Shown in pieces: positions 26,695 to 36,448 of a stretch of DNA of 64,000 nt (positions are counted from its first letter, which is position 1; each line of letters opens with the position of its first letter). The DNA lies in contig JAEWIZ010000008.1 of NCBI GenBank assembly GCA_023386815.1, positions 124,001 to 188,000 on the forward strand, in the 5' to 3' direction. The stretch is from Bacillota bacterium (GTDB lineage: Bacteria; Bacillota; Clostridia; Lachnospirales; Lachnospiraceae). The translations under genes were made by a program, and so were the position numbers. The notes below the pieces were generated by a model. It was not told where the DNA came from and did no database searches. It worked only from the letters and a program-made list of their open reading frames with translations.

Positions 26695-28710
26695 ATGAGT
26701 GTGAAATATACAGTAATATCATTAACAGGAACGAAACTACCGAAGGAGAACCCCCTTCCGTTTTACCAGGAGAGAAATCGTAATAGAAAAGTCAATCTTC
26801 ATGAAAGTCTTGGGGAAGAGGATAATTCCTTATTGGGCTATGAAACGGCACCAAGATTTCTTCCGTATAAGATTCAGGATCGCTATGATAGAGATCGTTC
26901 CATGGTCACCTATAAAGCAATTGTGATGGAGAATGAGGTTTTAAAGGCAACCTTTTTACCGGAATATGGCGGCAGACTTTATTCCTTATTTCACAAGCAG
27001 CTGGAAAAGGATTTATTATTTACAAACCCGGTTATTCAACCGGCGAATCTGGCAGTACTAAATGCCTGGATCTCCGGTGGTATTGAATGGAATGTAGGAC
27101 AGTACGGTCATAGTTTCACCACTTCTTCTCCTTTGTTCTGCGCGATTCTAAAAGATAATAATGGAGAAGAGTTTCTAAGAATGTATGAGTATGAAAGATG
27201 CCACGAACTCTTCTGGCATTTGGATTTTCATCTGCCCAAGGGAAGTACCACGCTCAATATGTATGCCAGAATTGTAAATGATAGAGATATGGCAACCTCT
27301 ATGTATTATTGGAGTAATGCTGCAGTAAAAGAATCCGAGGCAGCCAGAATATTTTCAGGAGCTGATGAAGTTATATATCTGGATATGACGACTCGAGAGA
27401 TTGGGAAAGCAAGGATGCCCTATTTGCCAATCATGGAAAAGAAAGATGCCTCCTATCCAACTAATTTCTCCAACTCCAATGAGTACTTTTTCCAAACAGC
27501 GAAAGAGGAGAAAGCTCCTTGGGAAGCAGTTGTATATCCAGACAATTGGTTGTTTTTTGAGCGATCCTCCAAGTTACTTCGCTACCGCAAGATGTTCTGT
27601 TGGGGTAGCCACAAGGGGGGACAACGCTGGAAGGATTATCTGTCAGAAGAGGGTCAAGGGAATTATATTGAAATTCAGGGGGGGATGGCTCCAACACAGT
27701 TGCATGGAATGATGATGGAAGCAAATTCAACTCTTGAGTTTGTACAGTGCTTTGGAGGCATGTCTCTGGATACCATAGGGTTTTATGAGGATGATTGGTA
27801 CAAGGCGAAGGATGAGTTATATCGATGTATCAATGGAACAGTTACTGAAAGTGATATCGATAAGCAATTAAAGGAATTGCGCCAGTATAGTAATGTGATG
27901 CCGGTTAATATCGTTACCTTTGGCAGCGGCTTTGGTGCCTTGGAGGTTTGTAAAAGGGAGAAAACAAAGGAGAAGGCTATTCCGCTTGGATTTAACTTTC
28001 CACTGTGCAGTTTAACCAAAGAGCAGGCTCCTTGGTTGCATTTATTGGAGTACGGCTATATGCCGGAAACAAAAGTCGAGATGCTGCCGGAGGCTTATAT
28101 GTTACAGGACTCCTGGGCAAAGCTACTCAGAGAGAGTTTATCCCATCCAAGAGGGGAGAATTGGTTAACCTATCTGCAGCTTAGCATAATGGAGCTGGAG
28201 AGAGGCAATATCGAGGAGGGGGATCGCATGGCAAAGGCTTCCCTCGCACTGACTCCCAACCCACTGGCTTATTACAACCTTGCTGTGATAGCCAGATCAC
28301 AGGGCAATCAGGAATCCTTTGAGGAATATAGTAATAAGGCTCTGAATTTATTTACAGGCGACGCTTATTCAGCAGCTTTAACGGAGTACTATAAATATTT
28401 GCTATCTGAAAAGGAGTATGAGAAGATATGGAGCTGCTATCAGGAGCGTTCTGCTGGGATGGAGTGGAATGAAAGGCACTATTTAGCTGCAGTAACCGCC
28501 GCAGTAAAACTAAATAAACTGGACTTTGTATCGGAGGCCTTTGAGAAGGAGTATGTGTATATCCGTGAAGAGGAAACCTTACTTTCTGATCTTTGGTTTG
28601 AATATCATCTGAGATTAGAACGGAACAAGGGAAGGGATATCACTCTGGAAGAAATAAAAATACTCCATCCACTTCCGTTAAAAATCGATTTTAGAATGGG
28701 ACAGGATTAA
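26695..28710 (+). CDS. DUF5107 protein with C-terminal TPR-like repeats
   Basis: A 671-residue protein without signal peptide. The ATG at 26695 is preferred to 26689 because AGGAG at 26682-26686 is then eight bases away. Residues about 30-350 look like the DUF5107 domain, with a galactose-mutarotase-like beta-sandwich character (LPEYGGRLYSLFHK, SGGIEWNVGQYGH). Residues about 470-640 are helical and TPR-like (ALTPNPLAYYNLAVIARSQG). The gene lies between importer 2 and the nucleotide-sugar genes, so it probably acts on the imported glycan in the cytosol, as a glycosidase, epimerase or sugar-binding scaffold. No catalytic residues could be named. Confidence 0.72.
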   Translation: MSVKYTVISLTGTKLPKENPLPFYQERNRNRKVNLHESLGEEDNSLLGYETAPRFLPYKIQDRYDRDRSMVTYKAIVMENEVLKATFLPEYGGRLYSLFHKQLEKDLLFTNPVIQPANLAVLNAWISGGIEWNVGQYGHSFTTSSPLFCAILKDNNGEEFLRMYEYERCHELFWHLDFHLPKGSTTLNMYARIVNDRDMATSMYYWSNAAVKESEAARIFSGADEVIYLDMTTREIGKARMPYLPIMEKKDASYPTNFSNSNEYFFQTAKEEKAPWEAVVYPDNWLFFERSSKLLRYRKMFCWGSHKGGQRWKDYLSEEGQGNYIEIQGGMAPTQLHGMMMEANSTLEFVQCFGGMSLDTIGFYEDDWYKAKDELYRCINGTVTESDIDKQLKELRQYSNVMPVNIVTFGSGFGALEVCKREKTKEKAIPLGFNFPLCSLTKEQAPWLHLLEYGYMPETKVEMLPEAYMLQDSWAKLLRESLSHPRGENWLTYLQLSIMELERGNIEEGDRMAKASLALTPNPLAYYNLAVIARSQGNQESFEEYSNKALNLFTGDAYSAALTEYYKYLLSEKEYEKIWSCYQERSAGMEWNERHYLAAVTAAVKLNKLDFVSEAFEKEYVYIREEETLLSDLWFEYHLRLERNKGRDITLEEIKILHPLPLKIDFRMGQD

Positions 28711-28723
28711 AGGAGGAGACAGG

Positions 28724-29638
28724 ATGAAAAGACCGGTATTAGTAATTATGGCCGCAGGGATGGGGAGTAGATACGGAGGACTAAAACAAATCGATCCGGT
28801 AGATGATCAGGGACATTTAATTATTGATTTCTCGATCTACGATGCGAAGAAAGCTGGCTTTGAAAAGATTGTTTTCGTTATCAAGCAGGAACTGGAAGCG
28901 GAATTTAAGGAAGTTATCGGAAACCGGATTAGTAAGGATATAAAAGTAGATTACGTGTATCAGCAGTTAGAAAATATTCCGAAGGGATTTCAGGTACCGG
29001 AAGGTCGGGTAAAGCCTTGGGGCACCGGGCATGCGATCTTAAGCTGTCTTGGTTTGGTAGATACACCCTTTGCCGTGATTAATGCGGATGATTATTATGG
29101 GGTGAATGCATTCTCGGATATTTATAAATTTCTGGTATCCTCAAAGGAGGATGAATCCCACCAATATGCCCTGGTTGGTTATATGCTGGAGAATACCTTG
29201 ACGGAGCATGGGCATGTAGCCAGAGGGGTCTGCGAGATCACGGAGGAAGGTTATCTTAAGGAGATCCACGAGAGAACCAGAATTGAAAAGAGTGAAGATG
29301 GGGCGAAATATACCGAGGATGATGGAGTGACCTGGACATTAATAATGCCGGGGAGTACCGTTTCTATGAATATGTGGGGATTTCAACCCAGTATCTTAAC
29401 GGAACTGGAGCAAAGATTCAGAAGCTTTTTAGAAGAAGAGGTTCCAAAAAACCCCTTCAAATCAGAATACTTTTTACCAACCGTTGTCGGGGAATTATTA
29501 AAGGAGAACAAAGCATCGGTAAAGGTGCTGCGGTCAGCCGACAAATGGTATGGTATTACTTACAAGGAAGACAAGGAAGCGGTCGTTAAGGCAATAGCAG
29601 AATTGAAGGCTCAGGGTATTTATCCAGAGGAGTTTTGA
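28724..29638 (+). CDS. Sugar-1-phosphate nucleotidyltransferase (lnp-like operon)
   Basis: A 304-residue Rossmann-type nucleotidyltransferase. The N-terminus VIMAAGMGSRYGGLKQ is the nucleotide-binding signature; GTGHAILSC and INADDYYG give the substrate and metal sites. AAAGGAGGAGA precedes the ATG. It sits between DUF5107 and the NahK-like kinase, where bifidobacterial lnp operons have a GalT-type uridylyltransferase (LnpC). I infer that it charges galactose-1-phosphate or HexNAc-1-phosphate with UTP, feeding GalE. Which sugar and which nucleotide it uses is not readable. Confidence 0.85.
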   Translation: MKRPVLVIMAAGMGSRYGGLKQIDPVDDQGHLIIDFSIYDAKKAGFEKIVFVIKQELEAEFKEVIGNRISKDIKVDYVYQQLENIPKGFQVPEGRVKPWGTGHAILSCLGLVDTPFAVINADDYYGVNAFSDIYKFLVSSKEDESHQYALVGYMLENTLTEHGHVARGVCEITEEGYLKEIHERTRIEKSEDGAKYTEDDGVTWTLIMPGSTVSMNMWGFQPSILTELEQRFRSFLEEEVPKNPFKSEYFLPTVVGELLKENKASVKVLRSADKWYGITYKEDKEAVVKAIAELKAQGIYPEEF

Positions 29639-29664
29639 AAGCTTAATGACAAGGAGAGGAAGAC

Positions 29665-30780
29665 ATGACACGAGAAGAATATTGTGCTAACATTAATGAA
29701 GCTATAGAGCAGTTTGCATTTGAAGGAACCTTCATTGATTATGAGCGCTATGGAAATGGACATATTAATGATACCTTTGTGACTCATCACAAACAACAGG
29801 ATGGTTCAGTAATCCGCTATATCTTGCAGAGGATGAACCACGATACCTTCAAGCAGCCGGAACAGTTAATGAAAAATGTAGCTGGGATTACTGAGTTCTT
29901 GAAGAAAAAGATAATACGAAATAATGGGGATATCAAGCGTGAGACGATGAACCTCATACCAACCTGGGATGGAAAGAACTTTTATAAGGACAGTATCGGC
30001 TCCTATTGGAGAGTCTATTGGTTTATTGAAGATACAACCTGCTTTGATATGGTGGAAAAGCCGGAGGATTTTTATCAGAGTGCGATTGCCTTTGGCCATT
30101 TTCAGAAGTTGTTAGCTGACTATCCGGCAGAGACCCTATATGAGACGATACCTAACTTTCATAATACACCGAATCGATATGAGGTTCTTATGAAAGCAAT
30201 ACAAGAGGATGTGCAGGGACGGGTAAAGGAAGTAGAGAATGAGATTGCCTTTATTATGGAACGGAAAGAGTTTACACATGTCTTAATGGATTTGTATCAA
30301 GAAGGTAAGCTACCGCTTAAGGTAACTCATAATGATACCAAGCTGAATAATATTATGATTGATAATAGAACCCGAAAGGCAATTTGTATCATAGATTTAG
30401 ATACGATTATGCCCGGCTTCTCTGTGAATGATTTTGGGGATTCCATTCGTTTCGGGGCCAGCACAGGGGCAGAGGATGAGCAGGATTTGGCAAAAGTAAA
30501 TTTTGACTTAACCCTATATGAGCTATATACCAAAGGTTTTCTGGAAGGATGTAACGGAAGTCTTACTGCCACGGAAATCGATATGCTGCCGGTTGGTGCT
30601 AAAATGATGACCTTAGAATGTGGGATTCGTTTTCTGACAGATTATTTGCAGGGGGATATCTATTTTAGAATTCATCATGAAAAGCATAATCTGGATCGCG
30701 CTAGAACACAGTTTAAATTAGTCTCTGAAATGGAGAAGTATTGGGATATTATGCATGACATTGTAAACAAATATCGTTAG
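29665..30780 (+). CDS. nahK: NahK-like N-acetylhexosamine 1-kinase (APH-type phosphotransferase)
   Basis: A 371-residue member of the aminoglycoside-phosphotransferase fold. The catalytic loop THNDTKLNNIM has predicted base Asp224, and IIDLDTIMPGF is the metal-binding segment; this HNDTKLNN form is characteristic of the N-acetylhexosamine 1-kinases of lnp operons. It would phosphorylate GlcNAc or GalNAc released by GH112 at C1. AAGGAGAGGAAG precedes the start, and galE follows after 10 bp. The symbol reflects family and context, not a measured activity. Confidence 0.85.
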   Translation: MTREEYCANINEAIEQFAFEGTFIDYERYGNGHINDTFVTHHKQQDGSVIRYILQRMNHDTFKQPEQLMKNVAGITEFLKKKIIRNNGDIKRETMNLIPTWDGKNFYKDSIGSYWRVYWFIEDTTCFDMVEKPEDFYQSAIAFGHFQKLLADYPAETLYETIPNFHNTPNRYEVLMKAIQEDVQGRVKEVENEIAFIMERKEFTHVLMDLYQEGKLPLKVTHNDTKLNNIMIDNRTRKAICIIDLDTIMPGFSVNDFGDSIRFGASTGAEDEQDLAKVNFDLTLYELYTKGFLEGCNGSLTATEIDMLPVGAKMMTLECGIRFLTDYLQGDIYFRIHHEKHNLDRARTQFKLVSEMEKYWDIMHDIVNKYR

Positions 30781-30790
30781 GAGTATCGTT

Positions 30791-31807
30791 ATGGCAATTT
30801 TAGTTACAGGCGGAGCAGGTTATATCGGCAGTCATACCTGTGTTGAATTATTAAACCTTGGATATGAGGTAGTGGTGGTTGATAATCTGTCCAATTCAAA
30901 GGAAGAATCCTTACATAGAGTTCAAAGGATTACTGGAAAAAATATTACCTTTTACAAGATTGATTTACTGGATAAGGCTGCTTTGGAAGAGATATTTATC
31001 AGGGAAAGGATTGACTGTGTCATTCATTTTGCAGGCCTAAAAGCAGTAGGAGAATCTGTGCAAAAGCCATTAGAGTACTATCATAACAATATAACCGGTA
31101 CCTTAGTGCTTTGTGAGATTATGAAGAAATATAACGTAAAGAATATGGTATTCAGCTCATCTGCAACAGTATACGGACTGCCTAAGTCTGTACCAATCAG
31201 AGAAGATTTCCCGCTATCGACTACCAACCCCTATGGCTCAACAAAGCTGATGTTAGAACAGATATTAACAGATCTGAATATAGCGGATCCGGAATGGAAT
31301 ATCATTCTGTTGCGTTACTTTAATCCGGTTGGTGCTCATATCAGCGGCTTGATTGGAGAAGATCCCCAAGGGATACCCAATAACCTGGTGCCATATATTG
31401 CGCAGGTTGCTGCTGGAAAGCTGGACTATTTAAAGGTATTTGGTGCGGATTATGATACAATAGACGGCACTGGTGTAAGAGACTATATTCATGTAGTGGA
31501 CTTAAGCTTGGGGCATGTGAAGGCAATTGAGAAGTTAAAAGAGAAGCAGGGAGTCCTTGTATATAACCTTGGCACCGGCAAAGGCTACAGTGTACTACAG
31601 ATGGTAAAATGCTTTGAAAAGGCTTGCGGACGGAGTATCAAATATGAGATACATCCAAGGCGTCCTGGAGATATCGGTAGCTGTTATGCGGATCCGGCAA
31701 AAGCGAAGAAGGAATTACATTGGGAATCAGTTCGTGACATCGATCAGATGTGTGAGGATACCTGGAGATGGCAGAGGAATAACCCTAAAGGCTATGGAGG
31801 AAAGTAA
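30791..31807 (+). CDS. galE: UDP-glucose 4-epimerase
   Basis: A 338-residue short-chain dehydrogenase-type enzyme. NAD-binding GGAGYIGS is at residues 7-14; SSSATVYG and the Tyr-xxx-Lys pair in NPYGSTK are in place; length and C-terminal GDIGSCYADP are standard. It interconverts UDP-galactose and UDP-glucose (and in some members the N-acetyl forms), closing the route from galactose-1-phosphate to glycolysis. It ends the importer 2 operon; no strong terminator was found in the 230 bp after it. Confidence 0.95.
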   Translation: MAILVTGGAGYIGSHTCVELLNLGYEVVVVDNLSNSKEESLHRVQRITGKNITFYKIDLLDKAALEEIFIRERIDCVIHFAGLKAVGESVQKPLEYYHNNITGTLVLCEIMKKYNVKNMVFSSSATVYGLPKSVPIREDFPLSTTNPYGSTKLMLEQILTDLNIADPEWNIILLRYFNPVGAHISGLIGEDPQGIPNNLVPYIAQVAAGKLDYLKVFGADYDTIDGTGVRDYIHVVDLSLGHVKAIEKLKEKQGVLVYNLGTGKGYSVLQMVKCFEKACGRSIKYEIHPRRPGDIGSCYADPAKAKKELHWESVRDIDQMCEDTWRWQRNNPKGYGGK

Positions 31808-32037
31808 AAAAGAACATTTTGAATCAGGTAAGTAAATAATGCTCCATTCATATCAAGTAATGAAACAGAAGTTCATTTTGTATTGTAATTTATAATACTC
31901 ATTTTGTAACAAGTAATCATAAGTTTACTTCAATCAGTATTAAAATAGTTCCTATGGTATCTTAAGAAAAATTATGATAAAATATCAATCGGAGAAATGA
32001 TATGTTAGCATAAAAAGCAATACTAGAGGTGAATTAC

Positions 32038-33087
32038 TTGAATTACGAAGAGTTGGAGCAGAAATTATTAGATAAAAAAGAACCAGAAATATTTTACCAC
32101 AATTTATATTATAAAAACCCTAGCCTCTATGAAACGACCATTCAGGATTGGGTCACCTTTATAAATCAATACAAGGAAAGCTATCCCTCAGACATTGATA
32201 TTCCATTAAATCCACCGGGTGTCATTGAATCTGTTTTATATGAAAAGGATTTTTTTAAAGACCTTGAAATCGACGTGGTGGCGTTGCAGCACATGAGATA
32301 TTCTCCGGGTTTTCTTCATCAACTGGAGTTTATTAAGATCGTGTATGTATTACGTGGAAATTATACGTTTTATTTGAATCATAATAAATATGATCTGGGG
32401 GAGGGTGATTTTTTAGTCGTACCACCTGGTGTGGAACAGGCTGGCTTCTCCTGTGAGGATAAGGATATCACAATAAACATCCTTGTACGCCGCAGTACCT
32501 TCGGTGATGCTTTTTCATCTTTGCTCACAGAGCATGATATAATATCAGAATATTTTTGGCAGGTGCTTTATAACAGGCATACTAAGAAGGTTCTAATGTT
32601 TCAAGGTAAGAGTGATTTAACGCTGGATCGAATTGTCCTTGATATCTATCGAGAGACGATAGAACAAAAAAATATGTCTAATTTACTGTTGAAAAGCTAT
32701 GTCATGATATTTTTGGGAATCATGATTCGAGAACATCAAGACGATTGCAGTATTATTGAGCATAGCTCAAAGGATATTAGTAAGCTGCCCTTAGTGATGA
32801 AATATATCAAGGAAAATATGCAAACAGTTACCTTAGTATCCTTGGCTGAATATCTTTCCCTAAGTGAAGGCTATTTGAGCAGATATATTCAAAATGAAAC
32901 GGGATATTCCTTCAGTTATTTGCTAAGAGAACTTAGGATGAAGCAAGCAGCTAGAATGCTTAGAAATACAAATTTTAGTATTGAAAAAATAATTGAAGAG
33001 GTGGGGTATACAGATACCAGTAATTTTTATCGCAATTTTAAAGCCTTATACGGAATGACACCGGCAAAATACAGGATATATTTTTAA
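32038..33087 (+). CDS. AraC-family transcriptional regulator (third, rhamnoside locus)
   Basis: The likely start is TTG at 32038, six bases after AGAGGTG at 32025-32031; the GTG at 32029 lies within that site. The product has 349 residues: N-terminal cupin domain with VYVLRGNYTFYLN and LVVPPGVEQAGFSC, then a C-terminal double helix-turn-helix (about 250-345) ending YRNFKALYGMTPAKYR. It is co-directional with, and upstream of, the GH106-like gene across a terminator, so it probably activates the promoter at 33229. The inducer may be a rhamnoside. Confidence 0.88.
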   Translation: MNYEELEQKLLDKKEPEIFYHNLYYKNPSLYETTIQDWVTFINQYKESYPSDIDIPLNPPGVIESVLYEKDFFKDLEIDVVALQHMRYSPGFLHQLEFIKIVYVLRGNYTFYLNHNKYDLGEGDFLVVPPGVEQAGFSCEDKDITINILVRRSTFGDAFSSLLTEHDIISEYFWQVLYNRHTKKVLMFQGKSDLTLDRIVLDIYRETIEQKNMSNLLLKSYVMIFLGIMIREHQDDCSIIEHSSKDISKLPLVMKYIKENMQTVTLVSLAEYLSLSEGYLSRYIQNETGYSFSYLLRELRMKQAARMLRNTNFSIEKIIEEVGYTDTSNFYRNFKALYGMTPAKYRIYF

Positions 33088-33092
33088 AGGCC

Positions 33093-33124
33093 AAAGCAGA
33101 TAGATGATAATATCTGCTTTTTTG
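33093..33124 (+). terminator. Terminator of the third AraC gene
   Basis: AAAGCAGATA (33093-33102) pairs with TATCTGCTTT (33111-33120), followed by a T-run to 33123. Confidence 0.85.
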
Positions 33125-33228
33125 CTATAGTAAAAAGTAGACATAAAGCCGATTTTACAAGAGATTATTTGTGGTCGATGAGTGAGTATTCCCTTATGAA
33201 ACATCATATAAAGCCAATCTTATATACA

Positions 33229-33257
33229 GTGACTTTCCCTGATAGTAATAATATAAT
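33229..33257 (+). promoter_or_regulatory. Promoter of the GH106-like gene
   Basis: GTGACT (33229-33234) and TATAAT (33252-33257) are 17 bp apart. The weak -35 box fits activator control by the upstream AraC protein. Confidence 0.5.
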
Positions 33258-33294
33258 CTATTAAATTACAAAAGGTTTTTACCAGGAGGTACAC

Positions 33295-36219
33295 ATGAAT
33301 CGTATACAAAAAGTATTAGAGAAGGCTTCACAGGATTACAAAAGCCTAGCTTTTTGGAGTTGGAATGATGAACTCAAAGTAGATGAATTACAAAGACAAA
33401 TAAAACACATGAGTGATTGTGGTTTGGGTGGTTTCTTCATGCATGCAAGGGGAGGACTTAAAACCGAATATCTGGGAGAGGATTGGTTTACTGCAGTTTC
33501 CACAAGTATGGATACAGCGAAAGAAGTAAAAATGAATGCCTGGATTTATGATGAGCATGGTTGGCCAAGTGGTTTTGCAGGGATGAAGCTACTGGAAGAT
33601 CCAAATAATTTTGTTCATTATATCACTTATGAAAAAAAGGATTATTTTGATCCCCTGGCCTTGGCAGTTTATCAAATAAGTGATAATAACATTGAAAGAA
33701 TATACGGAAATTGTGAGGAGATCAAAGAGTATCACTGTATTTTTGATAAGGTGAATTCCTCCACAGTAGATATATTAAATCCATCAATTGTTCAAGAGTT
33801 TATAACAGAAACCCATGAAAAATATTATGAAAGATACCAGGATAAATTTGGTGATTTCATGGTGGGTTTTTTTACGGATGAACCTCAATATTTCCGGTGG
33901 GATACCGCATATTCTCCAGTGATGCTAAATGAATTTGAAAAGGAATACAAAGAGGATTTATTGGATCGCTTGGGAGCATTATTTATTGACTGTAATCAAT
34001 CTTATGAATTAAGATTTAAATATTGGCGTTTAATGAATAAGCTGTTTGCTACCTCTTTTGCAAAGCAAATTTATGACTGGTGTGATGAGCATAATTGTAA
34101 ATTAACAGGCCATGCGGTAGAAGAAAGTACTTTATTTACGCAGATGTGGTGTTGTTCCGGGGTTATGCCCTTTTATGAATATGAACATATTCCGGGGATT
34201 GATTGGTTGGGGAGAGAAATAGGAACGGAATTAACTCCACGTCAAGTATCCTCTGTAGCGCAGCAAATGGGAAAAGAACAGGTATTAACTGAGACTTATG
34301 CATTAACCGGCTGGGATGTAACACCAAAAGAATTGAAAAGAATTGCGGAATGGCAATTTGTAAACGGCGTTAATCTTATGACCTATCATTTGTATCCTTA
34401 TTCCATCCGAGGACAGCGTAAAAGAGATTATCCTGCATTTTTCTCGGATTGCAATCCATGGATCACAGAATTTAAGCATTTCAATGAATATTTTACAGGC
34501 CTGGGGTACCTGCTTGCCAAGAGTAAGGAAGCAGCTAATGTTGCAATTATCCACCCAATGCATTCTGCATACCTGACCTATAACAGAGAAGCAGATTATG
34601 AGTCCATTCACCAACTAGAAAATGATTTTCAGTTTTTTATTGAAAAGTTTGGTGCTGCACAAATTGTACATCATTATATCGATGAGTTGATTCTTGAAAA
34701 GCATGGCAGGGTGCAGGACGGACGATTATTCGTTGGTAATTGTGCTTATCAATATATTGTAATTCCCAAAATGTCTGGCATAGATAGTTCGACACTGAAA
34801 TTGTTAGAGGAGTATGTGAGTACTGGTGGTAAAATATATCTGGAGGGCGAGGCACCTTCTTATGTTGATGGTAGAAAAACAGAGATAGAATTTTTAAAAT
34901 CAAATACTACATTTGATGAACTTTGCAACCAGAACTATGAGATTGATGATAAAAATACAATGATTCGATCTACTTATAGACAGTCTGAAGTTGGAGATTT
35001 TATTTATGCGGTAAATTTATCCGAAGAGGAGCAGTATTCGGTTAATCTTAACATCAAAGCACAGGGAGTAGTTCTCTTTGATTTAGAGGAGCGGGTTGAA
35101 AAGTCAATCTATTATGAAAAGAATAAGGTGGGCATCTGTGTACCGCTTACATTTAAACCGGGACAATCCTATATCATTATGCTTGACGATACTGCAGTAC
35201 CTGGCATTAAAGCTGTAAACGTTGAAAACGAAATCACTTATGATACAAATATGACGATCGTCGCTAGTACAGAAAATTCATTAACCCTTGACTATGCCAG
35301 CATATCCTATGATAATGTGAATTTTGAAGAAAAGCTACCCATTATGGCAATTTCTGACCGACTGCTAAAAGAGAGAAAAAATCGTAAAGTATATTTGAAA
35401 TATACCTTTGATATTGCAGAAATACCAAATTCATTATTCCTGGAAGCAGAAAAAATGAGCGCTACCAATCTCTGGATTAATGATAAGAATATTACCTTGG
35501 AAAAAACAGGTAGACTGGATCGAGGGTTTGTGCGAGGAACTATCTTGGATCATGTTAAGCTCGGTAAGAACACGATTGTTTTCGAAATTGATTATTTCCA
35601 AAATGAATCGGTTTATTATGTCTTGTTTGACTGTGTAGACGGCACAGAAAGCTTGATGAATTGCCTTAGCTATGATACGGACATCGAAGCAATTTACCTC
35701 TTAGGAGATTTTCAAGTTGTTTCCAATGATGGTTTTAGCAAGGGAGAAAAGAATACAAGAATCGCATCTGGTGATTTTTCCATCATAAAATCAAAAGGGG
35801 AAGTGGATGCCTCGAAAATCATTGAACAAGGCTATCCATTTTTTGCAGGAGAAATGATATTGGAAAAGGACATTATGCTGGAAGATAAGAATTGTTTCCT
35901 TAAGCTTGCCGGACGCTTTGCAGTTGCTGAGATATTCTTAAACAATTCTTTTGTAACCAAGTTATTGTTTGATGATGTTTGCGATTTGTCTGATTTCGCA
36001 AAGGAAGGTTTAAATCATTTAAAAATTCGTTTAATTAATGGTAACAGAAATCTTCTTGGGCCATTTCATTGCGCAGATGATCCTGAACCACATAAAGTGG
36101 ATCCTGGATTATTTGATATGTATAATACCTGGGAGAATGGAAAGAGTGAGTTATACCGAGATAGCTACTCCTTTGTTCAATTTGGTATATCAAATATTAT
36201 TATAATGAAGAAAAGTTAA
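33295..36219 (+). CDS. GH106-like glycoside hydrolase (predicted alpha-L-rhamnosidase)
   Basis: A 974-residue protein without signal peptide. The N-terminus FWSWNDEL, MSDCGLGGFFMHARGGL and IYDEHGWPSGFAG is typical of the GH106-related (beta/alpha)8 enzymes; FFTDEPQY and LTETYALTGWD hold conserved acids. The C-terminal third is beta-rich, with a galactose-binding-like fold (LFLEAEKMSATNLWIND). GH106 members cleave alpha-L-rhamnosides, often in pectin rhamnogalacturonan or plant glycosides. Since it is cytosolic, it would act on imported oligosaccharides. It is alone between its own promoter and a terminator-like repeat. The family is likely; the linkage is unknown. Confidence 0.78.
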   Translation: MNRIQKVLEKASQDYKSLAFWSWNDELKVDELQRQIKHMSDCGLGGFFMHARGGLKTEYLGEDWFTAVSTSMDTAKEVKMNAWIYDEHGWPSGFAGMKLLEDPNNFVHYITYEKKDYFDPLALAVYQISDNNIERIYGNCEEIKEYHCIFDKVNSSTVDILNPSIVQEFITETHEKYYERYQDKFGDFMVGFFTDEPQYFRWDTAYSPVMLNEFEKEYKEDLLDRLGALFIDCNQSYELRFKYWRLMNKLFATSFAKQIYDWCDEHNCKLTGHAVEESTLFTQMWCCSGVMPFYEYEHIPGIDWLGREIGTELTPRQVSSVAQQMGKEQVLTETYALTGWDVTPKELKRIAEWQFVNGVNLMTYHLYPYSIRGQRKRDYPAFFSDCNPWITEFKHFNEYFTGLGYLLAKSKEAANVAIIHPMHSAYLTYNREADYESIHQLENDFQFFIEKFGAAQIVHHYIDELILEKHGRVQDGRLFVGNCAYQYIVIPKMSGIDSSTLKLLEEYVSTGGKIYLEGEAPSYVDGRKTEIEFLKSNTTFDELCNQNYEIDDKNTMIRSTYRQSEVGDFIYAVNLSEEEQYSVNLNIKAQGVVLFDLEERVEKSIYYEKNKVGICVPLTFKPGQSYIIMLDDTAVPGIKAVNVENEITYDTNMTIVASTENSLTLDYASISYDNVNFEEKLPIMAISDRLLKERKNRKVYLKYTFDIAEIPNSLFLEAEKMSATNLWINDKNITLEKTGRLDRGFVRGTILDHVKLGKNTIVFEIDYFQNESVYYVLFDCVDGTESLMNCLSYDTDIEAIYLLGDFQVVSNDGFSKGEKNTRIASGDFSIIKSKGEVDASKIIEQGYPFFAGEMILEKDIMLEDKNCFLKLAGRFAVAEIFLNNSFVTKLLFDDVCDLSDFAKEGLNHLKIRLINGNRNLLGPFHCADDPEPHKVDPGLFDMYNTWENGKSELYRDSYSFVQFGISNIIIMKKS

Positions 36220-36345
36220 ATATAATTCTCGAAATACAAATATTGGTTATCACGGTACTTGTGCAGATTGCATAAAAAAATAAAATTAAATTATCATTAA
36301 TGACTATATATTTTTGCTGAAACTTATGATATAGTCATAATAAGT

Positions 36346-36377
36346 AAAAAACAAACATTTGATTTAGTTTGTTTTTT
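36346..36377. terminator. Perfect 11-bp inverted repeat, terminator-like
   Basis: AAAAAACAAAC (36346-36356) pairs perfectly with GTTTGTTTTTT (36367-36377) around a ten-base loop and ends in a T-rich tract. It probably terminates the GH106-like transcript just ahead of the LacI promoter region. Confidence 0.65.
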
Positions 36378-36388
36378 ATTTTTCCAAG

Positions 36389-36408
36389 TTAGTTACGCGC
36401 GTAACCAA
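36389..36408. promoter_or_regulatory. Palindromic operator for the second LacI regulator
   Basis: GTTACGCGCGTAAC (36392-36405) is a perfect 14-bp palindrome with central CG, extended by TT/AA outside one mismatch to 20 bp. It lies 44 bp before the lacI start, indicating autoregulation of the LacI-importer operon. No second copy was found in the window. Confidence 0.7.
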
Positions 36409-36448
36409 ACTGTAATTTGGAGAAAATATTTAATAAAGGGGAGCATCT

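Noticed and set aside
33295..36219. Assignment of the 974-residue protein as a GH2 beta-galactosidase because of its sugar-binding-like C-terminal domain
   Set aside because: The N-terminal FWSWNDEL and FFMHARGGL motifs fit the GH106-related group, and no GH2 catalytic signature was seen.
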